DNA of 64,000 nucleotides from Paracentrotus lividus (Eukaryota > Echinodermata > Echinoidea > Camarodonta > Echinidae). Where the stretch lies: the NCBI GenBank assembly GCA_940671915.1, contig CALNVZ010003426.1:20846314-20910313 (forward strand). Reading direction: 5' to 3'. Shown here piece after piece: positions 1 to 10,132 of the stretch. The notes beneath the pieces were generated by a model. It saw only the letters and a list, made by a program, of their open reading frames with translations. It ran no database searches and was not told the DNA's origin. The stretch's first letter is position 1. The number at the start of each line of letters is the position of its first letter. Both the position numbers and the translations under genes were made by a program.

Positions 1-83
1 TAAGATAATTTTCGGAATACGGATTTTGTCTTAACTCTGAGATACAAGAATATTTGTCTTAAGATATGTTTCGGAATACGGCC

Positions 84-867
84 CCTGGCTATATCTTGGA
101 CATTCTCCCAACCCTTCACGTGGACCTTTTTCCAATAAAGTTTTGTCAACCCCCGTGATGCCCATTTTTGTCATTTTTTTCTCATTTTGGGGCCCCTTTT
201 TGTTTTCCCGGCCGATCAAGCCCCCCTCAGTCCTACCCCCTGGAAATGCGACTGAGGTGTACTGTTTTATATTGTTCTTTAAGTTAAATCTATATTTCTG
301 GGGACAGGCTAAGGTCTCTTGTCTAGGGGAGGGCTTGAAGTAAAAAACGAAATTGGTGAAAATTCGGAATATTTTATTCCATCTTTATGCTGAAAACAAA
401 AGAAATGAAAAACCACCTTTAGCCTTTAAATATCATCATTTCCCCTTGAATTTTGTTTAGCCTTGATGACAAGGCTGTAAATAGTATTGATAATATTTCA
501 TTTTGATTTATGTTTGGTTGAGATTTTACAATACAATTTAGGGAAGATAGAAATTTCCATGGTGTAAAAATGAATAAAATGAATGTTGAACCCCAATCAA
601 AATAAATTTTTACCCCTCCCCTAGACAAAAGAGCCGAGCCTGTAACCATAAATCTAGATTTAATTTAAAGAACAATAACAAATCTCCACCTCAGACGTGT
701 TTCCTTGGGCCGGGGTAGGACTGAGGGGGCCTTGGTGTGTCGCGTGAACAAAAAAGGGCCCCAAAAATTAGAATAAATGACAAAAAATGCGTCCATCTCT
801 CTGGTGGTGACAAATTTTTTGAAGAAAAATCCCGCGGAAGGTTGAGGAACGTCCAAGATATACCAGG
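84..867. mobile_element. DNA transposon with long terminal inverted repeats
   Basis: The left arm (about 84-345) is matched in inverse by the right arm (about 605-867). Examples are CCTGGCTATATCTTGGAC against TATACCAGG preceded by GTCCAAGA, GGGGCCCCTTTTTGTT against its complement near 745-760, and CTTGTCTAGGGGAGGG against CCCTCCCCTAGACAAA. The arms are about 260 bp with a 260-bp centre. No transposase frame is seen. Confidence 0.8.
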
Positions 868-1408
868 ATCCCAGAAAGTGAAAGCGGTGACAAACACATT
901 CAATAAATTAATAACGGAGCAACATAAGTTCGCTTGAGCCAGAAAAAAATATTCCACCTTTATGACGAACAGTGTAGAAGATTTATTATCATCACACCCT
1001 ATAGGCCTGAATTATTCATCAATTTTCATCTACCCAACGTAATAGGCCCTACCCGAAATTGGACCCATACGATATACCCGCATGGTCCAGACCTCAGGGA
1101 ATTATAATTTCCCATATTTAAAATTGTTATCATTATTATGAAGGCCAAATTTAAAAGCTAGAACGTGAAGTTCAAGGCAATTCAGGCGCGGATCCAGAGA
1201 CGGTTTTTAACGGGTGCAAAAAGGTAGCTCGAAAATTGTCCACGTCACGTTGGCAGGCTGATAAGCGGGGGGGGGGGGGCGGGGGGGGGGGGGGGGGGGG
1301 GGGGGCGTAGGTGGTTAAAAAATTTCGGCCTTCGGCCACTAAAATATTCCAAATATACTACATATAGGGGTAGGGTAAGGTCGGCGTTCCGCTCCGAACA
1401 ACTGAACA

Positions 1409-1452
<44 letters not shown>

Positions 1453-1536
1453 TTATTAGCATTTTTAGGGGTGCGTTAAAAATGTCTATGTACAATATGT
1501 ATCCTGATTTCCCAATTCTACGGGGTGCTCTAGCAC
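868..1536. other. AT-rich spacer with a transposon end and homopolymers
   Basis: No gene is seen. A CAGGCGCGGATCCAG terminus of the type found at 36.3 and 45.1 kb begins near 1185. A poly-G run (1267-1305, interrupted once) and a poly-A run of about 40 bases (1411-1450) follow. Confidence 0.5.
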
Positions 1537-1628
1537 CTTTAGCCCCCCCCCTGGTTCATTCTTAGTCTTAAATCCTCATAATCATCTTCATCATCATTAT
1601 CATCATCATTATTATCATCATCATCATC

Positions 1629-1662
<34 letters not shown>

Positions 1663-1730
1663 TCATCATCACCACCACCACCATCATCATCTTCATGGTT
1701 ATCATCATCATCATCATCACCATCCATCAC

Positions 1731-1772
<42 letters not shown>

Positions 1773-1809
1773 TCATCATCATCATCATTCATCTATTTAT
1801 CATCATCAC

Positions 1810-1844
<35 letters not shown>

Positions 1845-2175
1845 GTCAGTTTTTGTCCGTGTTGGATGGGCAAAGAATTATGAATTATTCAATTAAGATT
1901 TATTCAATTATGAATTATTCCATTATGAATATGTTTCAGTAAAAAAAAAAAAAAAAAAGCTTACTTTGTATTCTATTTTATATTAAAGGGACCAGCGCCT
2001 TACAAGCTTTGCTTCTTGCTGGTTCCTGAATTTTCTTTATAATTGTTTTTCTCTGTTACTTTTTGAACAAAATGTTTTATGTTACATACTGATGTTGTTA
2101 ATTTGATTATTGTTTTGTTAACTTTTGAAAACATGAAAGAAAAATCAATAAAGTAATCTTGAATCTTGAATCTTG

Positions 2176-2222
<47 letters not shown>

Positions 2223-2549
2223 GTCAGTTTTTTGTCCGTGTTGGGATGTGGGCAAGAATTATGAATTATTCAATTAAGATTTATTCAATTATGAATTATT
2301 CCATTATGAATATGTTTCAGTTAAAAAAAAAAAAATGCTTACTTTTGTATTCTATTTATATTAAAGGGACCAGCGCCCTTACAAGCTTTGCTTCTTGCTG
2401 GTTCCTGAATTTTCTTTATAATTGTTTTCTCTGTTACTTTTGAACAAATGTTTTATGTTACATACTGATTGTTATATTTGATTATTGTTTTGTTAACTTT
2501 GAAAACATGAAAGAAAAATCAATAAAGTAATCTTGAATCTTGAATCTTG

Positions 2550-2598
<49 letters not shown>

Positions 2599-2700
2599 GT
2601 CATCATCATCATCATTATCATTATCATCATCACCATCATCATCACCATCATCATCATCATCATCATCATCATCATAATCATCATCATGGGGATTGTCATA
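1537..2700. repeat. ATC/CAT microsatellite with a tandem 335-bp duplication
   Basis: (ATC)n tracts occupy about 1575-1843, 2175-2222 and 2550-2690. Between them two direct copies of a 335-bp unit (1844-2178 and 2223-2552) run from GTCAGTTTTTGTCCGTGTTG to a tail AATAAAGTAATC followed by repeated TTGAATC. The 3' tail of short repeats resembles a non-LTR retrotransposon end. The copies differ mostly by single-base length changes. Confidence 0.85.
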
Positions 2701-2749
2701 TTCTCAAGCAAATTGCTTTTGATGGCATCCTTCTCGACAAATAATAATG

Positions 2750-3039
2750 TAATGATTGATAAAGTATAATATTTTGACAATTTATCATCTCGTATTTCTT
2801 GATAAAAATAAAGAATATGATATGAATGAATCTAGGCCTACATTAATTGTCTTCATTGCGAATGCTTTAGGCCTACTTTATCGCTTTTTCTTTTGTTATC
2901 AAATAGAAATATTATATGAATGTAGAAGAAAATAAAAATCAAATAAAATCAAATCGTATTAATAGGCCTATATGAAAACCATATTATTTGTGTCTCATCA
3001 ACAAATATTTTTGAAGCCCAATTCTTTCAAACAAATTCG
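2750..3039. other. AT-rich intergenic sequence
   Basis: Nothing recognisable is seen here beyond AT-rich sequence with AGGCCTA words. Confidence 0.4.
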
Positions 3040-3292
3040 CAGCTGGATGGAATCGACTCAACTCGCCCATCCCAATATAACGTGTGTACCGTATTATAAA
3101 TAGCAATTACCGCATATAAAGTATCTGCTGAGACTGAGTCATATTTGGGAAACCATCACGTATTTTAGTATCGGAAACTACAATATATGTGCACTTTGAG
3201 GAGCTCCTCCAAATAATTATACCACATTTGTATATTCATTGGTCTGTTACTGCAGTGGGAACTTCAAACATTTGGTATTTCAACTTACACAG
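3040..3292 (+). promoter_or_regulatory. Candidate promoter and non-coding first exon of CHMP2A
   Basis: A TATA-like word TATAAATAG lies near 3094, and the segment ends in a consensus donor, ACACAG|GTAAGTTT, near 3292. An upstream non-coding exon is expected because the first coding exon has an acceptor in front of it. The link is inference only. No CpG-rich core is seen. Confidence 0.3.
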
Positions 3293-3921
3293 GTAAGTTT
3301 TTGAGAGCATAAAATAATGAAATCGTCAAGTTATACCCCGGCCCAGTCCCGTACATTAGAACCTGTGTTGGATGTGAGATAGAATGTCCGGACAGTCATC
3401 AATGGAATTAACCTGCCTTTTGAAATTGTTTAAAAACAATCTCTTTGAAGCTTTTTATCACAAAATGTTGAAAAATATTATGATATTATATATTGAGAAC
3501 AAATATTGATGATGGTAAGCAGCATTAAGCGACTGGGAATATGATTGCCAATGCAATGCCAATGTCATTTTCAGCGACCTTTGTTTTAGTTTTTACAAAT
3601 GAAATTGAAAAGAAAGGGGACCAAAAGCTTCTCACTTAATTGCTCAAGTTTCAAGGTACAGAATTCAATATTTTATATTACTTGTTTATACCATCTGTTG
3701 CTTCATTTTCTGAGGACTATCTTGATGCAAATATCATGTAGAGAATCTAGAGTCTAATAAAATTAACAGCAAAACTTGCTGCTTTAATTTTGTTGCAGTC
3801 CGACTCCAAGACTGCAAGAGCGGTTCCTACTTTTCATGCACTCTTTTTGAAGTTTGATTTCACACATTTCTTATTATGTATAAATTTTTTTCCACATTTT
3901 TCGCGATATATTATGAAATTA

Positions 3922-4366
3922 TTAAAGGGATGCAGTAACATTTAATGATATTCAAATCACATTTATTCGATTTAGCTTATTTTGCCAACATAATTATAAA
4001 CACTTAGGTCAGTCTGGTATCTCTGCAAAATTGCAAGCTAATTGCTTGCTTTACCTTCGAGATACCAATGATTTCATACTCAAAATTTATAAACCAACAC
4101 CGGATGGTTTATAAAACCATGTGCTTTTCCACACACCCATTTCCTGTTGTAAATTCCCCCTTCTCTAGCGGCCTGGTTAGCTCTCAGCATGAGGGTACTG
4201 GTGTTCGGCTGTATGCTGGGCATTGTTTGTTACACTGTTTTAAGGTAGTAAATGACTTCCATTTGATCTGAAACTTTCAGTAGTTTGTTTTTACTGTTGG
4301 AGCAATATAATTCTATTAATCTTGGTATAATTGCTCTTGTTTTTGAAAGCTACTTAATCCCTTTAA
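3922..4366. mobile_element. MITE, family 1, copy 1 (TTAAAGGGAT termini)
   Basis: The ends are TTAAAGGGATGCAGTAAC and AATCCCTTTAA, which are inverted repeats. The body is about 90% alike to 61173-61605 (for example GCCAACATAATTATAAACAC and GGTCAGTCTGGTATCTCT). It is 445 bp long, flanked by TTAA/TA, with no coding capacity. It lies just upstream of CHMP2A. Confidence 0.85.
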
Positions 4367-4674
4367 TATATTAAAAAATTGCTTTACCATTGACACCTTG
4401 CATGTATTTTTAGCCGTAGGCCTAAAAGCAGGAATTTTGAAGTTTGCAATCAAACTTTACTTTATCTTGGCGATCATGGCGCCTGTATTAAGGAGGGGTG
4501 ATCAAAGAGGTACATACAATGTATTGACCTATAATTTAGCTAATTATTCTGTTCCAATTTATCTACACTTGTTTATTAATTTTCATTTTCAGCAGATTTG
4601 AGAACACCATATAAAGCTTACTGAAGGATACAAAGCCAAGCTTAATCATTAGCCTGGAGAGCTAGCAATCTGCC

Positions 4675-4845
4675 ATGATGCAGGCATTGTTTGGGAAGAA
4701 GAAGACGCCAGAACAGATTCTGAAGCAGAATCAGAGAGCGCTGAACCGTACAATACGAGAGTTGGACAGAGAGAGGACGCGAATGGAGCAACAGGAGAAG
4801 AAAGTTATTGCTGATATCAAGAAGATGGCTAAACAGGGACAGATG
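4675..4845 (+). CDS. CHMP2A: CHMP2A coding exon 1 (start Met, basic helix 1)
   Basis: It encodes 57 residues ending KMAKQGQM. The donor is ATG|GTAGGC, phase 0. The exon probably begins after the TTTTCAG acceptor near 4592, leaving about 80 nt of 5' UTR upstream of the ATG, so at least one non-coding exon lies further upstream. Confidence 0.93.
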
Positions 4846-7800
4846 GTAGGCGGGAATCGCGGTTTATATCCACTTGGTCTAATACCAGTTGGTCCCATTC
4901 ATCTTATTGTCTGAAATGAGCTTACAATGTAACATAGTCTACAAATGTACTAATTGGTTGGATTTCACCTTGATGTAATACATACTAAATGCACTCGAAT
5001 TATATACAGCTGAGCAGAGAGGGGAAACGATTCTAACAAATTTTTATTTCCTTGCAGTAGACATATTTGAAAATGTTCATATTCAGTCTAGAAAATAATC
5101 ATTGAAATATCTTAGATTGACCACAAAAAAAAAAAATGATCAATCTCTATTTTCTTGCAAGAATTGGCAATATTTTTTTTGACACACATTCTGATATTCA
5201 GTTATTAAGTGTCACATGAAACAATTTTTTTAGAGATAAAATTATAATTTGTGACGATTTTAGGAAGAATTAATGATTTTTTAAAACCTTCTGAAAATGC
5301 TCTACTGGTATGGAAAGTATTAATTATAATTCTATTTATTTCATATTTATTTTTAACAGGATGCAGTGAAGATCATGGCCAAAGATCTGGTGAGGACGAG
5401 GAATTTTGTGAAGAGATTTATCTTGATGAAAGCTAACATTCAAGCAGTCTCATTAAAACTTCAAACGCTACGCTCACAGGCAGCCATGGCTAATGCTATG
5501 AAAGGAGTCGCTAAGGCCCTCAAGACAATGAACACAAAGGTACCTGCATGATACATATTAAATTGCCTATGGGAACTTGGTTATCTTTTATTAGAACTAT
5601 GTGAAGGAAATAAGTGGCTTAAACAGAATCTACTGTAGTGGGAATGCTTTCAGATTATTCAATATTTATTTGGCTTGCTCCCCAACTCCTTCATGCAACA
5701 GTGGTGACCTGTACGCTGTACATTTGCATTCTACTCCTCTTGTAACAGCTCAGATTTAACAAGACTTTGTTATTAGTATATTACAAATTCTCCTGGTTCT
5801 ACAGTGTATTAAAAGAAAAATGTCAAGTAGGCCTATAGAAAGATCTTGCTATAGCTAGGTCATCTTGATCCCAAGAACCTTAAGTGGACTGTGTTTTAAA
5901 GGGAATCTAGTGTAGTGGGTAGGTGTGGGAAAGATGAAGAAAATTATTGTGAGCTTTCCTCTTATTTCCATGCAGAAGAATATCATGATAAAAAACTCCA
6001 CAATGAAAGATTGCTCTTCATTTGCCCTAACTGTCATAATATGACCCAAAATATGGGAAAATAGCTGATATGTTTGGGTCCCAAACATTTTATGTTGCCC
6101 CATACATGCATTTCTGTGTAAGTGCATGTGACTCAAAGCTGAATTTGGTTATTTTCTTATTACTGAAGGTTCCAAAACCTCGCAGCACAAAATAATGCTT
6201 TGTTGAACTATTATCAATTTTTCCAAGTAACTGTTAGACAGTGAGTGATTTCACGTTCGGTGTTGGTGTTGGTGTTAGTGTTAGCAGAGTGAAATTCTGC
6301 TAAAATCGAGCTCAAACACCGAGCTCAGATCTAGACGAGAGTCGATACCGATATCCCAACACGCGCGGATCGATAGCCTAACACCGTCTGAAGAAAAATG
6401 GCGTCGACGCAATTCGTAGCGAAGTACCGGTTTTGTTGTTTAAAACTGTTCGAATATACCTGAAGAAGGCCCTAAAAGGTTAGAATCATACCAGTAAATC
6501 GAAAATTAATCCTTCTTCAAACCTCTCTTTGATACAAATTTACCTCATGATTGATATTTTTTGACGAAACAGTATGTTTACAGTTCATATCTCGGGCAGT
6601 TTTTTGCAAGCAGCAGGAAATGGAGCGTTACCTAGTTCACTTCAAAGCCAGGTCGGGCCGCGCAGCGCGTAGCCCCAGACCCTATAATTTCGTACATCGG
6701 TTCAGATTAGCAGTGATTGATCATGCCTTTTGTTCCTAAAATACAGATTGAGAAGACATCCATGTTGATGATATTTATTCCCTATACGATTTACTACGGA
6801 ATATCTTATTTTATATTTTCTAATTATTTTTCCCAATGAATTTAGATGAAATTTCTTGGACCCTTGTTAGGCTTGAGTAGTAAGTAGCCAATTTGTGAAT
6901 CCATCTCGTTAACCCCAAAACTAACCAATTTTGTAGATCTTGAAGTACCCTCTTTGGTCCAATATATTAATTGATTAATTATTCTGTAAAATAAAGTATT
7001 GATACTCTGCAACTCGAGCCTCCACTACCCTTATTATTCACAAGACAAACCAAACGTTGGCCAACACCAACACTAACACCGAGTGTGAAATGAACTTTTT
7101 CTTAATCCCTAGGGGTTTAGTGTTAGTCAATGGAAATTTTCACGTGAAATTTAACACCGGCTGCAGAGCTCGGTTCAGCAGACGACATTTGACACAAAAT
7201 GAAACACCAGCAACCGGAAATGCGTCAAAATTTAGAGGTCAACACCTAACACCGACTGATTTTATTTCCATTTCACGTTCGATGTTAGATCAGACTTCTG
7301 CTCCAAAATAAACACTAACACCGATTATAACACCGAACGTGAAATCACTCAGTGTCTTCCACATTTCAATGTCATGACCAGAACAATAACTTCACTTTAA
7401 ACTTTTTTTTTTCCCGTCATAAACAGATGAAGTTACCACAGATCCAGAAGATTATGATGGAATTTGAACGAGAATCTGAAATCATGGACATGAAGGAAGA
7501 GATGATGAATGATGCAATCGATGATGTCATGGAAGGGGATGAGGATGAAGAAGAGAGGTAAGATGACCTTTGACATTAGATGATGATGGGGGGGGGGGGT
7601 TCCATGGGTCTGACATTACAAAGTAATTCAATACATTTAAAACGAAAGGAAAAAAATGAAACATAAGTATTTTACTATTCATAATAGCCACATGTCAGAT
7701 TTCGCTGGGATCACCCATTAAGGCCACCATACGACTTACGACTTGCGACTGACCAACTTTGGATGTGAAATAACTAAGCACGTATGCTTTGCAATGCGCT

Positions 7801-10132
7801 TTGTTATTTCAGATCCAAAGTCGATCAGTTGCAAGTCGTACATGTAAGTCGTATGGTGTGCGGTGGCTTTTAGTATGAATCATAAATAAGTTTTTGTATT
7901 GTATTGTGTTTTGTTTTTGTAAATACGTGAATGTTACCCCATGAAAATTTTTGTGAATGAAACATTATGTATATATTTGAAATGATTTGTTTATGAGATA
8001 GAAATACCGAACATGGCAGCCCAAAATCCAGATTACATTGACCTGTATCCACAAAGATGTCCTAAGTTAAACCATACATGTAGCTTAAGTCTGTGGTTTA
8101 CCTATGGGTAGCAAAATGTGACAAATTCTGTCTACATTGTTACATTCCTAACACTTCTATTGGATTCTGGAATCTTGCTTAAATGGCTAAGAAATTTTCT
8201 GTATGTCTCATTCCCCTGCAGTTGTTGATAGTTTCATTGCTGAAAATCTGATAAATCAAACATCTACTGTTTGAGATTGTGTCACATTTTGTTACCCATT
8301 GTAAAACCACAGATTTAAGCTATACAGTGTGTCCCAGAAAGAACTATACACTTTGAAATGGCTGCGAAATAAGAAATATATGATTCTTGGAGGGAAAAAT
8401 TTATATGTAGATAAAGCTCATATCTTCAACTATAATTTGACACCAAAATGTCAGAAAATGATATATTTTTTTCTTCTTTTTTTTCTTTTTTTCTTCAAAT
8501 AATAGTTGAGGATATGAGCTTTATCTGCATATATTTTTTTCCCCAGGAACCATATATTTCTTATTTGGTAGCCATTTCAAAGGTGTATAGTTCTTTCTGG
8601 GACACACTGTTGTTTAACTCAGGACACCTTTGTGTGAATACGGGCCGTTCAGTTTAACAAAATGAGCATAATTTTAATTGTTATGAATTGATAAAAACAT
8701 TCAAATTACTTAGCTAAATTATATGCAAAGTGACGAAACAAATTTGTTATTATCATAGGACAAACATGAAAGTATTCATTGTTATAATTCAATTATCTAA
8801 TATCTGATAATTTTCTTCAACAGCGATGCCATCGTATCTCAAGTGCTAGATGAACTCGGTCTCTCATTAACAGACGATCTTGTTGGTAAGTATCTACTGT
8901 AATGTTTGGTAAATTGCCAATTGGTCTTAACCCTCTTTGACTAATACATGTTTGGTCTCATCCCACATGGTCTAATTTCATCTTGTCTACAACCAGTTCG
9001 TCTAATTTCATTTTGGTTTTATTGCCATTTTGCCTATTTACCATTATGTCTAATTCCCATTTCGTCTAATGTCCATTTCGTCTAATGTCCATTTCATCTA
9101 ATATCCACCTGGTCTATCACCACTTGGTCACTTCCTGTAATGAACTACATGTATTTAATAAACCGAATATTCAGTTCGAAATTAGACGAACAAGCAAGTA
9201 GATCAAAAGGTAATTAGACGAATTTGATCAAGTGGTCATTAGATAGACCAAGTGATAATCAGACCAAGTATATATTAGACCAAAGTGAAACTAGACCAAA
9301 TTGTTAGTTTAGCCCATGTGGTTTATAGACAATCAGAGAATTGGACCAACTGCTAGTAGACCAAATGGATATAATCTTATTGTTTGTTTGTGCCTCGAGG
9401 TAGTGGGCATGAGAAGAACAGGATGTTCAAAGTTATAGGGACCCTGAATATTAACAGGTCAAAATGAACCATTTAACCCTGAATCATTTGTATATCTTGT
9501 GTTTAGAAGATGTATTAAAAAAATTATTTACATGATTGAAACAAGGGATGGACCTCAATTGAACAGTCATAATCCTTTTTTTTTTTTGCGACAGCCACCT
9601 TTTTTGTTCATTTTTTTGTATATACATATGCCTGTATTCACAAAGGCGGCCTAAAGTTAAGCCTAGATTAAATCTGTGGTTTAACTATGGCTAGCAAAAT
9701 GGGAGACAATGTTCCTTACACGTTTACTGGATTTTGGGAAAGTGCCAGAGTGGCTAGGAAAACTTTTGTACTTATCATTCCATTGCAGTTTGTAATAGTT
9801 TAAGTACCAATAATTGTGATAAAGCGAATGTTTACTTTCCATGATTGTATCCCATTTGCTAGTCATAGTGAAACCACAGTTTTAAGCTAGGCTTAACTGT
9901 AGGCCACCTTTGTGAATACGGCCCTTTGTACTGTAGATCCTTGCGCATAAATAGACCAGGTTGGTTGATATAAGTAACCAGTATCATGTTCTTTTCCTCC
10001 TATGCAGGTATCCCATCAACCGGTGGAGCTCTTACTAATAACAAGGAATCTGGCAAGGTTGCTGCGGCTGAAGGCGTAGGTGATGCTGATGCTGATCTTC
10101 AAGCAAGGCTGGATAACCTTAGGAGAGAATAG
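4675..10132 (+). CDS. CHMP2A: CHMP2A / Vps2 ESCRT-III subunit, five coding exons, complete
   Basis: The exons are 4675-4845, 5360-5539, 7427-7557, 8824-8885 and 10008-10132. All are bounded by AG/GT and join in frame to 669 nt (222 residues plus stop), the length known for vertebrate CHMP2A. The protein starts MMQALFGKKKTPEQ, has a basic N-terminal helical core (residues 1-120), the family block KLPQIQKIMMEFERE, an acidic linker, and ends with a MIM1-type helix (DADLQARLDNLRRE) of the kind that binds the Vps4 MIT domain. By family knowledge it co-polymerises with CHMP3/CHMP4 on endosomal and other membranes, acts in multivesicular body sorting, cytokinetic abscission and envelope repair, and is disassembled by Vps4. 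The second ATG (4678) aligns with the usual family start, so either Met could be used. CHMP2B is less likely because the acidic and C-terminal segments follow CHMP2A. The introns are full of MITEs but the exons are intact. Confidence 0.96.
4862..4910. repeat. Fragment of the GGTCTAAT minisatellite in CHMP2A intron 1
   Basis: CCACTTGGTCTAATACCAGT and TTGGTCCCATTC are units of the same short repeat that forms the large inverted minisatellite at 8924-9368 in intron 4. Confidence 0.6.
5360..5539 (+). CDS. CHMP2A: CHMP2A coding exon 2 (ESCRT-III core helices)
   Basis: It encodes exactly 60 residues, DAVKIMAKDLVRTRNFVKRF through KTMNTK. The acceptor is TTTTAACAG and the donor AAG|GTACCT, both phase 0. 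This is the most conserved stretch of the family and contains the second core helix. Confidence 0.95.
6244..7349. mobile_element. 1.1-kb foldback DNA element in CHMP2A intron 2
   Basis: The termini AGTGATTTCACGTTCGGTGT and its complement ACACCGAACGTGAAATCACT are perfect inverted repeats. They continue inward as GTTGGTGTT / AACACTAACACC iterations and are flanked by direct CAGTG at 6239-6243 and 7350-7354 (5-bp target duplication). The centre contains another inverted-repeat layer (GAGCTC, GGTGTTAG / CTAACACC) and no transposase. A diverged relative is at 62869-63447. Confidence 0.9.
7427..7557 (+). CDS. CHMP2A: CHMP2A coding exon 3 (KLPQIQKIMMEFE block, acidic linker)
   Basis: The acceptor is CATAAACAG. 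It encodes MKLPQIQKIMMEFERES, then MDMKEEMMNDAIDDVMEG and an acidic run, ending in a split Ser codon (AG|C). The exon begins 78 bases after the end of the 1.1 kb foldback element in intron 2. Confidence 0.95.
7723..7867. mobile_element. Palindromic MITE, 145 bp, CHMP2A intron 3
   Basis: The arms GCCACCATACGACTTACGAC and ATACGACTTACATGTACGAC (complement strand) pair almost end to end, with CAACTTTGGAT / ATCCAAAGTCG and GAAATAAC / GTTATTTC continuing inward, so it can fold into a nearly complete hairpin. Confidence 0.85.
8041..8646. mobile_element. MITE family 2, copy 1 (GTATTCACAAAGG termini), interrupted
   Basis: The ends ACCTGTATCCACAAAGATGT and CACCTTTGTGTGAATACGGG are inverted repeats shared with the copy at 9630-9923. 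The body (GTCTGTGGTTTACCTATGGG, AACCACAGATTTAAGCTA) also matches. This copy is split by a mariner-type MITE at 8324-8610. Confidence 0.85.
8324..8610. mobile_element. Mariner-type MITE nested inside MITE family 2
   Basis: The termini ACAGTGTGTCCCAGAAAGAA and TTCTTTCTGGGACACACTGT are perfect inverted repeats. Pairing continues through CTATACACTTTGAAATGGCT / AGCCATTTCAAAGGTGTATAG and the AGATAAAGCTCATATCTTC region. CAGTGTGTCCCA ends are typical of Tc1/mariner non-autonomous elements. TA is present on the left flank only. Confidence 0.88.
8824..8885 (+). CDS. CHMP2A: CHMP2A coding exon 4
   Basis: This short exon of 62 nt encodes (S)DAIVSQVLDELGLSLTDDLV plus a split Gly codon. The acceptor is TCTTCAACAG and the donor GTTG|GTAAGT. 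It is nearly identical to the family segment before the C-terminal tail. Confidence 0.94.
8924..9368. repeat. Inverted minisatellite (GGTCTAAT / ATTAGACC arms), CHMP2A intron 4
   Basis: The left arm consists of about ten variants of CATTTCGTCTAATGTC / GTTTGGTCTCATCCC. The right arm (after about 9160) carries the complementary words ATTAGACGAA, GACCAAGTGGTCATTAGA and TAGACCAAATGG. The whole block can form a long imperfect hairpin made of short repeats. Confidence 0.85.
9630..9923. mobile_element. MITE family 2, copy 2
   Basis: The ends CCTGTATTCACAAAGGCGGC and CCACCTTTGTGAATACGG, with GCCTAAAGTTAAGCC / GGCTTAACTGTAGGCC inside. This is the uninterrupted relative of 8041-8646. It also has internal pairing such as GGTTTAACTATGGCTAGCAA / TTGCTAGTCATAGTGAAACC. 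Confidence 0.88.
10008..10132 (+). CDS. CHMP2A: CHMP2A coding exon 5 (C-terminal MIM1 helix, stop)
   Basis: The acceptor is CTCCTATGCAG. It encodes (G)IPSTGGALTNNKESGKVAAA, then a short spacer, DADADLQARLDNLRRE and TAG. The Leu/Arg spacing of the last helix fits a MIT-interacting motif 1. Confidence 0.94.

Noticed and set aside
1539-1883. Open frames rich in Met/Asp or His over the ATC repeats (also 2493-2780 and 2547-2744)
   Set aside because: They are translations of a trinucleotide microsatellite. No splice sites, no homology, and both strands are open for the same reason.
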